Assembly (NCBI GenBank): GCA_964585305.1
Contig: CAZPDM010000001.1
Location: 62,001 to 126,000, forward strand
DNA: 64,000 nt
Origin: CAZPDM01 sp964585305
Lineage (GTDB): Bacteria; Planctomycetota; Uabimicrobiia; Uabimicrobiales; JABWCH01
Direction: 5' to 3'
Shown here: positions 25,106-33,659 of the stretch, piece by piece
How the letters are laid out: every line of letters begins with the position of its first letter
How positions within the stretch are numbered: position 1 is the stretch's first letter
Program-made: the position numbers and the translations under genes
Notes under the pieces: model-generated
Database searches by the model: none
What the model was told of the DNA's origin: nothing
What the model saw: the letters and a program-made list of their open reading frames with translations, nothing else

Positions 25106-25300
25106 ATGGCGAAGAAATCGCTTGTTAATAAATGCGAACGCAACAAAGTAAATCCTAAATATAGCACCCGTCGTTATAATCGCTGCAGCTTATGCGGCCG
25201 TGAACGTGGATATTATCGCAAATTTGGGATTTGCCGTATATGTTTCAGAAATCTGGCACACAAAGGGGAAATCCCTGGTGTACAAAAAGCCAGTTGGTAA
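25106..25300 (+). CDS. rpsN: 30S ribosomal protein S14, zinc-binding type
   Basis: 64 residues, the short C+ form (type Z). The four zinc cysteines are in C-S-L-C and C-R-I-C. It assembles late in the 30S head. It is followed by about 225 non-coding bases before rpsH that hold weak hairpins such as CTTTGA / TCAAAG near 25462-25480. Confidence 0.95.
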   Translation: MAKKSLVNKCERNKVNPKYSTRRYNRCSLCGRERGYYRKFGICRICFRNLAHKGEIPGVQKASW

Positions 25301-25525
25301 AATTGATTATATCTCGTAAAAAAATTTGTAGCTAAATTCAGATAGCTCAAATTTTTTCATCAAAAAATTTTACTAGAAAAAATATTTGTTTCATCTTTGA
25401 TCTCTCTTAAAGATTAAGAAACAATGTTCTTTTCTGTCAAAAAATTTTAAGCAGGAAAATAACCTTTGATGAAGAGTCAAAGTACTAAATAAATATTTTC
25501 CATCAAAAATTTGGGGAAATCTTCT

Positions 25526-25921
25526 ATGATGACGGATCCCATTGCTGATATGTTAACTCGAATTCGCAATGCCAATCGCATTTATCACGAAAAAGTCGTG
25601 GTAAGATATTCCAGAATAGTTGAAGAAATGCTCAAAAAGATGAAACAAGAAGGTTTCATTAAAGATTATGCCCGTACAGAAGAAGACGGCCGCGCTAGAT
25701 TAACCGTTTATCTTAAATATGGGCCTGATGGCGAAAAAGTCATCCGTAATTTAGATCGTATCAGTCGTCCGGGACGTAGAGTTTATCAATCGGTAAAAGA
25801 CTTATCTAAAGTACTTGGTGGCTTGGGAATTTCTATTATTTCTACCTCCAAGGGAATCCTCACGGACCGCGAATGTCATAAACAAAAAATTGGCGGCGAA
25901 GTGCTTTGCACCATTTGGTAA
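25526..25921 (+). CDS. rpsH: 30S ribosomal protein S8
   Basis: 131 residues from the ATG at 25526 (ATG-ATG, so 25529 is also possible), with GGGGA upstream. T-D-P-I-A-D-M-L-T-R-I-R-N-A and the C-terminal G-G-E-V-L-C-T-I-W are typical of S8, a key 16S binder and, in E. coli, the spc operon regulator. Confidence 0.96.
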   Translation: MMTDPIADMLTRIRNANRIYHEKVVVRYSRIVEEMLKKMKQEGFIKDYARTEEDGRARLTVYLKYGPDGEKVIRNLDRISRPGRRVYQSVKDLSKVLGGLGISIISTSKGILTDRECHKQKIGGEVLCTIW

Positions 25922-25952
25922 TCTAGGTCTAGCAGTTTAAGGAAATTCGACC

Positions 25953-26510
25953 ATGTCTCGTATTGGAAAACAACCAATCCCGATACCAGAAGGTGTCAAA
26001 ATCGCAATTCAAAACAAAGCTGTAGAAGTAACTGGCCCTAAAGGCAAAGTTTGTGAACCTATCGTTGAAAATATCAGTGTTGAACAACAAAATAATCAAG
26101 TTGTTGTAAAAGCACTTAATTCTGAAAAACAAACAAAAGCTGCACATGGCCTAGTTCGCGCTCTTATAGCTAATGCAATTGTTGGTGTTACTACTGGCTA
26201 CCAAAAAGTAATGGCTATTGTAGGTACTGGTTATAACGCACGCCTCAAAGGCAAAACACTAGAACTTGCTGTCGGGTTTATTTTACCGGTTACTTTAAAT
26301 ATTCCAGAAGGCCTCACGGTTGAAGTTCCCACACCAATTCGTATTGTTATCAAAGGATGCAATAGGCAATTAGTTGGGGAATTTGCTGCAACAATTCGCA
26401 GAGTTAAAGAGCCTGATAATTACAAAGGCAAAGGCATCAGATACGAAGCTGAAAAAATCAAACTCAAAGCTGGCAAGAGTTTTGCAGGTGCCGGCTCTTC
26501 GGATAAGTAA
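25953..26510 (+). CDS. rplF: 50S ribosomal protein L6
   Basis: 185 residues. S-R-I-G-K-Q-P-I at the start and K-E-P-D-N-Y-K-G-K-G-I-R-Y near the end are family signatures. L6 lies near the GTPase-associated centre. A stem-loop at 26521-26571 (TATCCTCAA / TTGAGGATA) separates it from rplR. Confidence 0.96.
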   Translation: MSRIGKQPIPIPEGVKIAIQNKAVEVTGPKGKVCEPIVENISVEQQNNQVVVKALNSEKQTKAAHGLVRALIANAIVGVTTGYQKVMAIVGTGYNARLKGKTLELAVGFILPVTLNIPEGLTVEVPTPIRIVIKGCNRQLVGEFAATIRRVKEPDNYKGKGIRYEAEKIKLKAGKSFAGAGSSDK

Positions 26511-26520
26511 CCATCTACCC

Positions 26521-26571
26521 TATCCTCAATATGCTTGCTTGTAAATAAGATCGGGTGAGCATTTGAGGATA
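26521..26571 (+). other. Intercistronic stem-loop between rplF and rplR
   Basis: TATCCTCAA (26521-26529) pairs with TTGAGGATA (26563-26571), and TGCT / AGCA extends the stem inside. There is no T tail, so it is an mRNA structure rather than a terminator. Confidence 0.55.
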
Positions 26572-26593
26572 CTGCGGAGAAAGAACGGATTTT

Positions 26594-26986
26594 ATGAAAA
26601 ATCTAAAAGAACAACGTCGTTCTCGTCGGCACTATCACATTCGTAAAAGTTTAATTGGCACCGCGGAAAAACCAAGATTAAATGTTTTTCGTAGTAATAT
26701 ACATATTTATTGCCAAATTATTGATGATACTGTAGTAAATAAAAACGGTCAGCGTTGTGGTAGTACCTTAGTAGCCTGTTCTACCCAAACCGAAGCTGTA
26801 AAAAGCCAACTTAATGGGAAACATGGCGGCAATATCAAAGCTGCTCAACTCGTTGGAACAGAAATTGCCAAGTTAGCTAAAGAGAAGGGAATTACTACTG
26901 TTGCCTTCGATCGTGGTGGCTATAAATATCATGGCCGCATTAAAGCGTTGGCGGATGCTGCCCGAAAAGGCGGTCTACAATTTTAG
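26594..26986 (+). CDS. rplR: 50S ribosomal protein L18
   Basis: 130 residues. R-L-N-V-F-R-S-N-I-H-I-Y-C-Q-I-I-D-D, F-D-R-G-G-Y-K-Y-H-G-R-I-K-A-L-A-D-A-A-R are diagnostic. L18 brings 5S rRNA to the large subunit together with L5. Confidence 0.96.
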   Translation: MKNLKEQRRSRRHYHIRKSLIGTAEKPRLNVFRSNIHIYCQIIDDTVVNKNGQRCGSTLVACSTQTEAVKSQLNGKHGGNIKAAQLVGTEIAKLAKEKGITTVAFDRGGYKYHGRIKALADAARKGGLQF

Positions 26987-27001
26987 TTTAGGAGTCGCTA
27001 C

Positions 27002-27493
27002 ATGAAGCCTTCCAAGGCACAACAAGAAAACCAAGAATTTGCCGAATATGTGGTGAAGATCAATCGTTGCGCCACAGTCGTAAAAGGTGGCCGCCGTTTT
27101 AGTTTTAGTGCTTTAGTTGTAGTTGGCAATCGAAATGGTGAAGTTGGCGTTGGCTTTGGCAAAGCTAACGAAGTTCCCCCTGCTGTTCAAAAAGCTCTTA
27201 AAGATGCTCGCCGTAGCATGGTAAAAGTTTCCATGAAGGGCGATACTATTCCACATCAGATTATTGGAAAATACAGAGCAACAAAAATCTTTTTGAAACC
27301 AGCTATGCCAGGTACTGGAGTTATTGCTGGCGGTTCAGTTCGCGCCATCATTCAAGCGGCAGGAATTAAAAATATTCTAACTAAGGCGTATGGCTCAACT
27401 AATCCAGTAAACCTTACAAAAGCTACCCTTGACGGATTATTACAACTACGCGATAAAGATCATGTAAGCAAGCTAAGAGGCATGCAACTTTAA
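27002..27493 (+). CDS. rpsE: 30S ribosomal protein S5
   Basis: 163 residues with AGGAG eight bases upstream. The dsRNA-binding-like start (V-V-K-G-G-R-R-F-S-F-S-A-L-V-V-V-G) and P-G-T-G-V-I-A-G-G-S-V-R are S5 signatures. S5 supports decoding fidelity. Normally rpmD (L30) follows; here 221 non-coding bases follow instead. Confidence 0.96.
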   Translation: MKPSKAQQENQEFAEYVVKINRCATVVKGGRRFSFSALVVVGNRNGEVGVGFGKANEVPPAVQKALKDARRSMVKVSMKGDTIPHQIIGKYRATKIFLKPAMPGTGVIAGGSVRAIIQAAGIKNILTKAYGSTNPVNLTKATLDGLLQLRDKDHVSKLRGMQL

Positions 27494-27714
27494 TTTTAAG
27501 AAGCTTTACCCTCTGCTTGGTACTACAAGCTAGAAAAATGTGCGTAATAAACCACACGCACATTTTTCCTATCAAAGATAGGAAAATATTTTTTGTTTCC
27601 CTTTGCTTCAGAGCTAAAGATGAGGCAAAGTATTTTCCGTCAAAATGTCAAAAAAATGGAGGCGCGGCTTTGTCCTCGTCTTAAACTCTGACGGGATATG
27701 TCGCTAATTTTTTT
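27494..27714 (+). promoter_or_regulatory. Structured non-coding region where rpmD (L30) is expected
   Basis: Four hairpins in series: AAAAATGTGCGT / ACGCACATTTTT (27534-27567, perfect 12 base pairs), CCTATC-AAA-GATAGG (27568-27582), CTTTGC / GCAAAG (27601-27630), and CCGTCA (27637-27642) with TGACGG (27689-27694), the last ending 20 bases before the rplO ATG. The first could terminate or attenuate. No short L30-like frame is present. Confidence 0.55.
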
Positions 27715-28215
27715 ATGAAATTAGATGAAATTAAATTCTATGGTGAACCTCGCAAACATGGAGTACGTGTTGGTCGTGGTGCCGGAAGTGGTTTAGGAAA
27801 GACCGCCGGACGTGGGACCAAGGGTTTCAAGAAACGCCAGGGACATAAGATTTTGCAAATACGTGAAGGTGCAAGTATGTCTCTTTATCGCCATTCTCCA
27901 AAACGTGGTTTCAAACATGTTATTTTCGATGATACAATTATTGCAATTAATCTTTCTGATTTGCAACTTTTTAAAGATGGCGAAACTGTGAATTTGGCAA
28001 CCCTTCGTGAAAAAGGGTTTAAAATTCCTAAAAGTAAACGCTGCCTGCGCTTAAAACTTCTTGGCAAAACTGAAGAAGGTCAAGAATTACCCAAAAACCT
28101 GAAATTAGAACTACACCAAATCAGCAAAACTGCAGAAGAACAAATTAAAAAAGTACAGGGAAGTGTAAAAATTATTGAAATAGCTAAACCCACAAAGAAC
28201 GAAAATGAAAAATAA
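27715..28215 (+). CDS. rplO: 50S ribosomal protein L15
   Basis: 166 residues. The Gly/Lys/Arg-rich start R-V-G-R-G-A-G-S-G-L-G-K-T-A-G-R-G-T-K-G is typical of L15, a late-assembling 23S protein. The last 25 residues are an extra Lys/Glu-rich tail. The ATG is preceded by a structured leader; secY begins 14 bases downstream. Confidence 0.95.
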   Translation: MKLDEIKFYGEPRKHGVRVGRGAGSGLGKTAGRGTKGFKKRQGHKILQIREGASMSLYRHSPKRGFKHVIFDDTIIAINLSDLQLFKDGETVNLATLREKGFKIPKSKRCLRLKLLGKTEEGQELPKNLKLELHQISKTAEEQIKKVQGSVKIIEIAKPTKNENEK

Positions 28216-28229
28216 CGGGAGTAACTCTC

Positions 28230-29558
28230 ATGATTCTGGAATCCTTCCGCAATATTTTTAAAATTCCCGAGCTGAGGATTAAACTTTTCTATACAGCATT
28301 CTTTCTGTTGATTTACCGCTTAGGATCCCAACTTCCTATTCCAGGTATTCAGATTGATGTGCTAAAACAACTTGGAGAAGGAGATGGAATTGGGGGAACT
28401 CTTGGTGGTATTTTGTCCTTTGTGGCAACATTCACTGGCGGTTCTATTGGCAATTGCAGTATCTTCTCCCTTGGTATTATGCCATATATTAGTGCTTCAA
28501 TTATCTTTAGCTTGCTAACTAAGATTATTCCAGCGTTGGAAGCGATATCCAAAGAAGGACCGAGCGGCTACCGTAAGATCAATGAATATACCCGTTGGGC
28601 AACAGTTCCATTGTGCATTCTTCAAGCCATTATGATAGTCAAATTATTCAAACGTGATAGTTTGATTATGGACTCTACTTCTTTCTTTAGTCTTTATGAT
28701 TTGAATGCAGTTATTACTTTAACTGCTGGCGCAATTTTTTTAATGTGGCTTGGCGAACAAATCAATGAATTTGGCATTGGCAATGGAATTAGTATTCTCA
28801 TTATGGCTGGTATTGTTGCAAGAATGCCTCATCAAGTTGAAAGAATTATTCGCAGTGGTGAAGGTGGTCAAGAAATTTATAAATTCTTATTCTTGATCGT
28901 TTTATTTGTGATCATTATTGCTGGCGTTATCTATATGACTTATGGGCAACGCAAAATTATGATTCAACAAGCCAAACATACTCGCGGGCGTAAAGTTTAC
29001 GGCGGTCAAAAACATGCTCTTCCTCTTCGCGTGAATCAAGCTGGTGTAATGCCGGTTATCTTTGCATCTAGTTTAATGGTATTTCCAATGACAATTGCTT
29101 CTTTATTTGCTGGCCCTGATGCAGCAAGCAGCGATTGGTTTGGTGGCGGTACATTCACCTACATATTTTTCTATATTTTAATGATCTATTTCTTCAGTTA
29201 TTTTTGGACCAGTCTTATGTTCCAACCTGTAGAAATGGCCAATAATTTAAAAGAATATGGTAGTTTTATCCCAGGTATTCGCCCAGGAGAAAAAACTGCT
29301 GAATATTTAGAAAATGTAATGACTCGTATAACATTTGTAGGTGCGGCCTTCCTTGCTATTATTGCTTTAATTCCTCAATTTGCTTCTTTAGGACTCGAAT
29401 TAAACAATATTGAAGCCCAATTTGTTTATAATTTAGGTGGCACGAGTATTCTAATTGTTGTTGGTGTAATATTGGATATTAGCCAAAAGTTGGAATCACA
29501 TCTTTTAATGCGCCACTATGATGGATTTAGTAAAAAAGGTCGTATACGCGGTCGTTAA
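28230..29558 (+). CDS. secY: Preprotein translocase subunit SecY
   Basis: 442 residues with ten predicted membrane helices. L-G-I-M-P-Y-I-S-A-S-I-I, Y-G-Q-R-K-I-M-I-Q-Q-A-K, G-G-Q-K-H-A-L-P-L-R-V-N-Q-A-G-V-M-P-V-I-F-A and the terminal R-I-R-G-R are SecY signatures. It forms the SecYEG channel in the inner membrane and exports the signal-peptide proteins seen in this window. Confidence 0.97.
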   Translation: MILESFRNIFKIPELRIKLFYTAFFLLIYRLGSQLPIPGIQIDVLKQLGEGDGIGGTLGGILSFVATFTGGSIGNCSIFSLGIMPYISASIIFSLLTKIIPALEAISKEGPSGYRKINEYTRWATVPLCILQAIMIVKLFKRDSLIMDSTSFFSLYDLNAVITLTAGAIFLMWLGEQINEFGIGNGISILIMAGIVARMPHQVERIIRSGEGGQEIYKFLFLIVLFVIIIAGVIYMTYGQRKIMIQQAKHTRGRKVYGGQKHALPLRVNQAGVMPVIFASSLMVFPMTIASLFAGPDAASSDWFGGGTFTYIFFYILMIYFFSYFWTSLMFQPVEMANNLKEYGSFIPGIRPGEKTAEYLENVMTRITFVGAAFLAIIALIPQFASLGLELNNIEAQFVYNLGGTSILIVVGVILDISQKLESHLLMRHYDGFSKKGRIRGR

Positions 29559-29706
29559 ACAGTAGATAAGTATAAAAAGAGTTGTTTTTTTAGAAAAGTT
29601 TTTAGCCAAAAAATAATTTTTTTTAAAAATTTTGAAGAAAAAAACATCGCTTCGCTTCTTATCTCTAATAATCGTGTGATGTAAGCCTTGATTTTGTTAT
29701 ATGTTA

Positions 29707-29750
29707 GGACTATAGACAAATTTAAATTTGTTTATAGTCCTTTCTTAAAA
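29707..29750 (+). terminator. Terminator after secY
   Basis: A 34-base palindrome (29707-29740) with arms GGACTATAGACAAATTT and AAATTTGTTTATAGTCC (one G-U pair), followed by a T-rich tail. Confidence 0.75.
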
Positions 29751-29777
29751 TTTTTTTTCTCTTTTAAGATTTTTTTG

Positions 29778-29806
29778 TTGAACTTTTTCTTTCAGAAACA
29801 TAAACT
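29778..29806 (+). promoter_or_regulatory. Probable promoter of adk-map-alpha operon
   Basis: TTGAAC (29778-29783), 17-base spacer, TAAACT (29801-29806), downstream of the secY terminator. Confidence 0.5.
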
Positions 29807-29950
29807 AAGAGCATTCTAAAAATAGATATTTTTATCGAACCTTTGGTTGTTTCCAACCAACCTTCAATTTCAATTTAGATTGGCTGGCAAGAACCAAATG
29901 ATCCTACTTTTTTTACATAACCGCCTAATAACAGAACGGACCTAAAAATT

Positions 29951-30601
29951 ATGAGAATTATTTTTCTTGGACCTCCAGCAGCAGGAAAAGGGACTCAATC
30001 TCAAATGCTTCAAAGTCGTACCAGCATTCCTCTTATTGTTATGGGAGATATTTTGAGGGCTGCCATTCAACGACAAGATGAAACTGGAAAGGCTGTAGAA
30101 AAATTTGTTAAAAGCGGAGCATTAGTCCCCGATGATTTGATTCTAAAAATTATCATGGCGCGTTTTACTGAATCTGACTGCAAAAATAAGGGATTTCTTT
30201 TAGATGGATTCCCAAGAACAATTGCACAAGCTGAAGCTCTTGATTTTGCAATGAAACAAGCAAATGCAAAAATTGATCGTGTTTTATACTACAAAATTGA
30301 TGATAATGTTGCAATTGAACGTATTTGTGGGCGTAGGGTCTGTCGCAAATGCGATGCAGTCTATCATATAGAACATAATCCTAGTAAAGTTCCGAATATT
30401 TGTGATATTTGTAATGGAGAACTTTTTCAACGTGATGATGATAAGCCCGAAGTTATGAAAACACGCCTTGAAGCTTTTCATAAGAAAACTGCGCCGTTAG
30501 TAGAATATTATCAAAAAAAGAATCTTCTTTCTTATATTGACGCTTCCCGTAACATTGATGAAATTCTCCAAGAAAGCCTTGCTGTTTTAAAATTAAAATA
30601 G
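29951..30601 (+). CDS. adk: Adenylate kinase, zinc-LID form
   Basis: 216 residues. P-loop G-P-P-A-A-G-K-G-T at the N-terminus, D-G-F-P-R-T in the middle, and a LID (about residues 125-160) with C-R-K-C and C-D-I-C, the four-cysteine zinc form. It interconverts ATP plus AMP with two ADP. Placement after secY and before map is the common bacterial order. Confidence 0.96.
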   Translation: MRIIFLGPPAAGKGTQSQMLQSRTSIPLIVMGDILRAAIQRQDETGKAVEKFVKSGALVPDDLILKIIMARFTESDCKNKGFLLDGFPRTIAQAEALDFAMKQANAKIDRVLYYKIDDNVAIERICGRRVCRKCDAVYHIEHNPSKVPNICDICNGELFQRDDDKPEVMKTRLEAFHKKTAPLVEYYQKKNLLSYIDASRNIDEILQESLAVLKLK

Positions 30602-30645
30602 CAAAGCTCACAAATCTCTCTTTATTTTGAGATAAAATATAGTAC

Positions 30646-31419
30646 ATGGTAACACAAAAAAGTTCCCGTGAAATCAAACTTTTAAGGCAAGCTGGTCGTA
30701 TAGCAGGCAAAGCTTTGGAACTAATTGGCTCCTTAGTGCGTCCTGGACTTCCTACTATCATCATTGATCAAGAAGTAGAAAAATTCATTCGTTCTTGCGG
30801 AGCAATTCCTGAATTTAAAGGCTATCATGGTTTTCCTGCAAGTGTTTGTGTTTCTATCAATGAAGAGATTGTCCATGGTATCCCTTCTTCTCGGCAACTA
30901 AAAGAAGGAGATATTGTTAGTGTAGATATAGGAGTTCGGTATCAGGGCTATATTGGAGATTGTGCTAAGACTTTTCCCGTTGGCAAAATTTCTAAGGCTG
31001 CCGAAAATTTATTACGGGTATGCCAAACTTCTCTTGAGTTAGGTATTGCCCAAGCCAAATCTGGTAACAAAGTTTCGGATATTGCTAAGGCAATTCAAAC
31101 TTATGTAGAATCTCATAACTACAGTGTAGTACGAGATTATACTGGACATGGAGTTGGCCAAGAACTGCATGAAGACCCTCAAGTGCCTAATTATGTAGAT
31201 TCAAGTTGGCTAGCTCATGATGTTATTTTAAAGCCCGGATACTGCATAGCTATTGAACCAATGGTGAATATTGGAACATATCAAACTAAGACGGTTCGCC
31301 GTCAAGGTTGGGATGTTGTTCTAACAAGAGATAACAAATGGTCTGCTCATTTTGAACATAGTATTGCGATTTTAGAAAATGGACCAATGTTATTAACAAT
31401 ACCCGATGATAACGACTAA
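30646..31419 (+). CDS. map: Methionine aminopeptidase, type I
   Basis: 257 residues. Metal ligands are visible in the pita-bread fold motifs V-S-V-D-I-G, Y-I-G-D-C-A-K-T-F, T-G-H-G-V-G, A-I-E-P-M and F-E-H-S. It removes initiator methionine from new proteins. infA, often the next gene, is absent; rpmJ follows after 96 bases. Confidence 0.96.
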   Translation: MVTQKSSREIKLLRQAGRIAGKALELIGSLVRPGLPTIIIDQEVEKFIRSCGAIPEFKGYHGFPASVCVSINEEIVHGIPSSRQLKEGDIVSVDIGVRYQGYIGDCAKTFPVGKISKAAENLLRVCQTSLELGIAQAKSGNKVSDIAKAIQTYVESHNYSVVRDYTGHGVGQELHEDPQVPNYVDSSWLAHDVILKPGYCIAIEPMVNIGTYQTKTVRRQGWDVVLTRDNKWSAHFEHSIAILENGPMLLTIPDDND

Positions 31420-31515
31420 GCTAGTTTTGGCGGTATTGCTGAGAAAACACTAAGCAATGCTTGTAGAAGTATTTGATTAGTTTTCTCTTCTCTGAAAGAC
31501 TAGAAAGGTTTTTCT

Positions 31516-31629
31516 ATGAAAGTACGCTCTTCAGTACGAAAAATTTGTGAAAATTGCAAAATAATCCACCGTAAAGGAGTGTTGCGTATTATTTGTACTA
31601 ATCCGCGACACAAACAACGCCAAGGTTAA
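31516..31629 (+). CDS. rpmJ: 50S ribosomal protein L36, zinc-binding type
   Basis: 37 residues starting K-V-R-S-S-V-R-K-I-C. The zinc ligands are C-E-N-C, a third Cys in I-I-C-T-N-P and the His in R-H-K, the C+ form. The gene is full length despite its size, with AGAAAGG before the ATG. Confidence 0.96.
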   Translation: MKVRSSVRKICENCKIIHRKGVLRIICTNPRHKQRQG

Positions 31630-31665
31630 AAACCGAGACTTCCCCCCTTAGAAAGGCAATTAACA

Positions 31666-32049
31666 ATGGCACGTATTCTTGGTGTCGATATTCCAAATGC
31701 TAAAAGAATTGTAATTGCGTTGAGATATATCTATGGAATTGGCCGCACAGCTGCCCAAAGAATTGTAGAAAATCTCCATTTAAACCCAGATACTCGCGCA
31801 AAAGATTTAACTGATGAAGATTTATCTCGTATTGCGGCAGAAATTCAAAGGAATTATGTCGTAGAAGGCCCATTACAAAGACAAGTTCGACAAAATATTC
31901 AACGTTTAAAAGAAATTCATTGCTATCGTGGCACTCGCCATCGCCGTAGTCTTCCAGTTCGGGGACAACGTACCCGTTCTAACTCTCGTACTCGCAAAGG
32001 TCCGAGAAAAACTGTGGCCGGAAAGAAAAAAGCCCCAACAAAAGGCTAG
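31666..32049 (+). CDS. rpsM: 30S ribosomal protein S13
   Basis: 127 residues. A-R-I-L-G-V-D-I-P, Y-G-I-G-R-T, and H-C-Y-R-G-T-R-H-R-R-S-L-P-V-R-G-Q-R-T-R-S-N-S-R-T-R-K-G are typical. S13 contacts tRNA and the B1 bridges. GAAAGG precedes the ATG by nine bases. Confidence 0.96.
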   Translation: MARILGVDIPNAKRIVIALRYIYGIGRTAAQRIVENLHLNPDTRAKDLTDEDLSRIAAEIQRNYVVEGPLQRQVRQNIQRLKEIHCYRGTRHRRSLPVRGQRTRSNSRTRKGPRKTVAGKKKAPTKG

Positions 32050-32061
32050 TTCTATTATTAC

Positions 32062-32160
32062 CGCCCCAAGACGGCAAGGCGTGGGTTGCATAAGTCCCAA
32101 AATCTTTTCCTACTCTTTTTTTAGATTAAGGAAATAGCCGTCATGCCCTTGCTTTGGGTT
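32062..32160 (+). other. Possible long-range RNA structure between rpsM and rpsK
   Basis: CCCCAAG near 32065 can pair with CTTTGGG near 32155, and CAAGGCGT with ATGCCCTTG inside it, forming a bulged stem of about 16 pairs. A second hairpin AACATA / TATGTT follows near 32175-32190. About 200 bases separate the two genes. Confidence 0.35.
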
Positions 32161-32250
32161 TTTAGTATTCTGTAACATATAATCTATGTTGCAGTATTTC
32201 TATAATTCCAAGCTCCCAAAAAATTGGCATACTTAGAAAGGCAAATGTTC

Positions 32251-32631
32251 ATGGCACATGCCAAGAAGAAAAAAGTTAAAAAAAATGTCGCGAAAGCGAT
32301 TGCCCATATAAAATCAAGTTTTAATAATACTATTATCACCATCACAGATTTTAATGGTGATACCTTATGCTGGGACAGTGCTGGAACAATCGGCTACAAA
32401 GGCTCCCGCAAGAGTACGCCTTTTGCTGCTCAAAAAGCTGCTGAAAAATGCGCTGAAAAAGCATCCAAATTTGGCGTAAGAGAAGTAGAAGTTAGAGTCA
32501 AAGGCCCTGGTGCTGGTCGTGAATCTGCAATCCGTGCATTTCAGGGAATCGGAATTGAAGTAAAAGGTATCGAGGACGTAACTCCATTACCACATAACGG
32601 ATGCCGCCCCAAAAAGAAACGCAGAGTCTAG
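32251..32631 (+). CDS. rpsK: 30S ribosomal protein S11
   Basis: 126 residues from the ATG at 32251, chosen because GAAAGG lies nine bases before it and A-H-A-K-K-K-K is a normal S11 start. S-F-N-N-T-I-I-T-I-T-D and the C-terminal T-P-L-P-H-N-G-C-R-P-K-K-K-R-R-V are diagnostic. S11 forms the 30S platform near the Shine-Dalgarno helix. Confidence 0.96.
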   Translation: MAHAKKKKVKKNVAKAIAHIKSSFNNTIITITDFNGDTLCWDSAGTIGYKGSRKSTPFAAQKAAEKCAEKASKFGVREVEVRVKGPGAGRESAIRAFQGIGIEVKGIEDVTPLPHNGCRPKKKRRV

Positions 32632-32713
32632 GAAAATACTGTGTTTTTATTAACCTATAAAATTTTTAGCAAAATAGCTTCTTCCGATTTGAATGTTATA
32701 AGAAAGGCATTAC

Positions 32714-33337
32714 ATGGGACGATATACTGGGCCTCTTTGTAGGCTATGCCGCCGAGAAGGCGTCAAATTATTTCTTAAAGGAGAACGTTGCACTAGCGGT
32801 AAATGTGGACTGGAACGCAGAGAAAAACCGCCAGGAATGCACAATTGGCGACGCGGGAAAAGTTCAGAATACGGACAACGTTTACGCGAAAAACAAAAAG
32901 TAAAACGTTATTATGGCGTTTGGGAATCCCAATTCAGAACATATTATGAAATGGCAACCAAAATCCAAGGTAACACTGGTGAAAACTTACTTGTTTTACT
33001 AGAACGTCGTTTAGACAATGTTCTTTGCCGTGGTGGACTTGCATCTTCTCGTGGACAAGCTCGTCAATTTGTTTCACATGGACATATTTCAGTTAATGGC
33101 AAAAAAATTGATTTGCCTGGCTATTTAGTGAAACAAGGCGATGTTATTCGTGCGTGCAAAAAAGAAGGCTCTCAAAAATTAGTTAAAACTGTAGCTGAAA
33201 AACGTTCTGTTACACTTCCATCCTGGATTGAAAAAGTTCAAGATCAACCAGAAATTAAAGTTGTACAAATGCCCGCACGCAGCGAAATTCCTCTTGAAAT
33301 CCACGATAATCTTATCGTTGAATTTTGCTCGCGATAA
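32714..33337 (+). CDS. rpsD: 30S ribosomal protein S4, zinc-binding type
   Basis: 207 residues. Zinc cysteines in C-R-L-C and C-T-S-G-K-C near the N-terminus, and the S4 RNA-binding domain R-L-D-N-V-L..S-R-G-Q-A-R-Q-F-V-S-H-G-H-I. S4 nucleates 30S assembly and in E. coli represses the alpha operon. Confidence 0.96.
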   Translation: MGRYTGPLCRLCRREGVKLFLKGERCTSGKCGLERREKPPGMHNWRRGKSSEYGQRLREKQKVKRYYGVWESQFRTYYEMATKIQGNTGENLLVLLERRLDNVLCRGGLASSRGQARQFVSHGHISVNGKKIDLPGYLVKQGDVIRACKKEGSQKLVKTVAEKRSVTLPSWIEKVQDQPEIKVVQMPARSEIPLEIHDNLIVEFCSR

Positions 33338-33659
33338 CCTCTACAGCGCAGAAAAACTGTTCAAAAAAGATGGGTTGGAAATATTGAAAAAAATTTTGTT
33401 TCTAAACTTAATTCTTTGTAAAAAGGCGATATTTTCCAATCCGCTTTTTTTTATCTCAAAAAAAGTTATTAGCAGAAAATTAAGTAAAGCTGTTGTCTTA
33501 CTAAAACAGCTGTCACTGCTGCCGTTTTTTCAGTGTAGCTTGAAAACAAATATATACTGATGAATCTCTTATGTAGATTTTTGAGATTTTAAAGAAACGG
33601 TAAAAACAAGTATTTGTCCACTCCCGAGATGGATTCATTCTGGAAAGGCAATGGTATTT
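33338..33659 (+). other. rpsD-rpoA intergenic region
   Basis: About 320 bases with no convincing gene; an open frame at 33228-33560 is a shadow of rpsD. A long stem (33372-33385 with 33429-33442, arms near GGGTTGGAAATAT / ATATTTTCCAATCC) is followed by a T run at 33445-33452 and may attenuate transcription into rpoA. A second hairpin, CTGTT / AACAG, lies near 33490-33510. Confidence 0.5.

Larger units (their letters stand above)
29559..29950 (+). other. secY-adk intergenic region
   Basis: 392 bases with no gene. It holds a terminator (29707-29750), a likely promoter (29778-29806) and a leader hairpin TTGGTTG-TTTC-CAACCAA (29843-29860). adk and the genes after it therefore look like a separate transcription unit. 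Confidence 0.65.

Noticed and set aside
33228..33560. Open frame of 110 codons after rpsD
   Set aside because: It starts inside rpsD in another frame, has no ribosome site of its own, and its hydrophobic/Lys composition is what AT-rich non-coding DNA gives.
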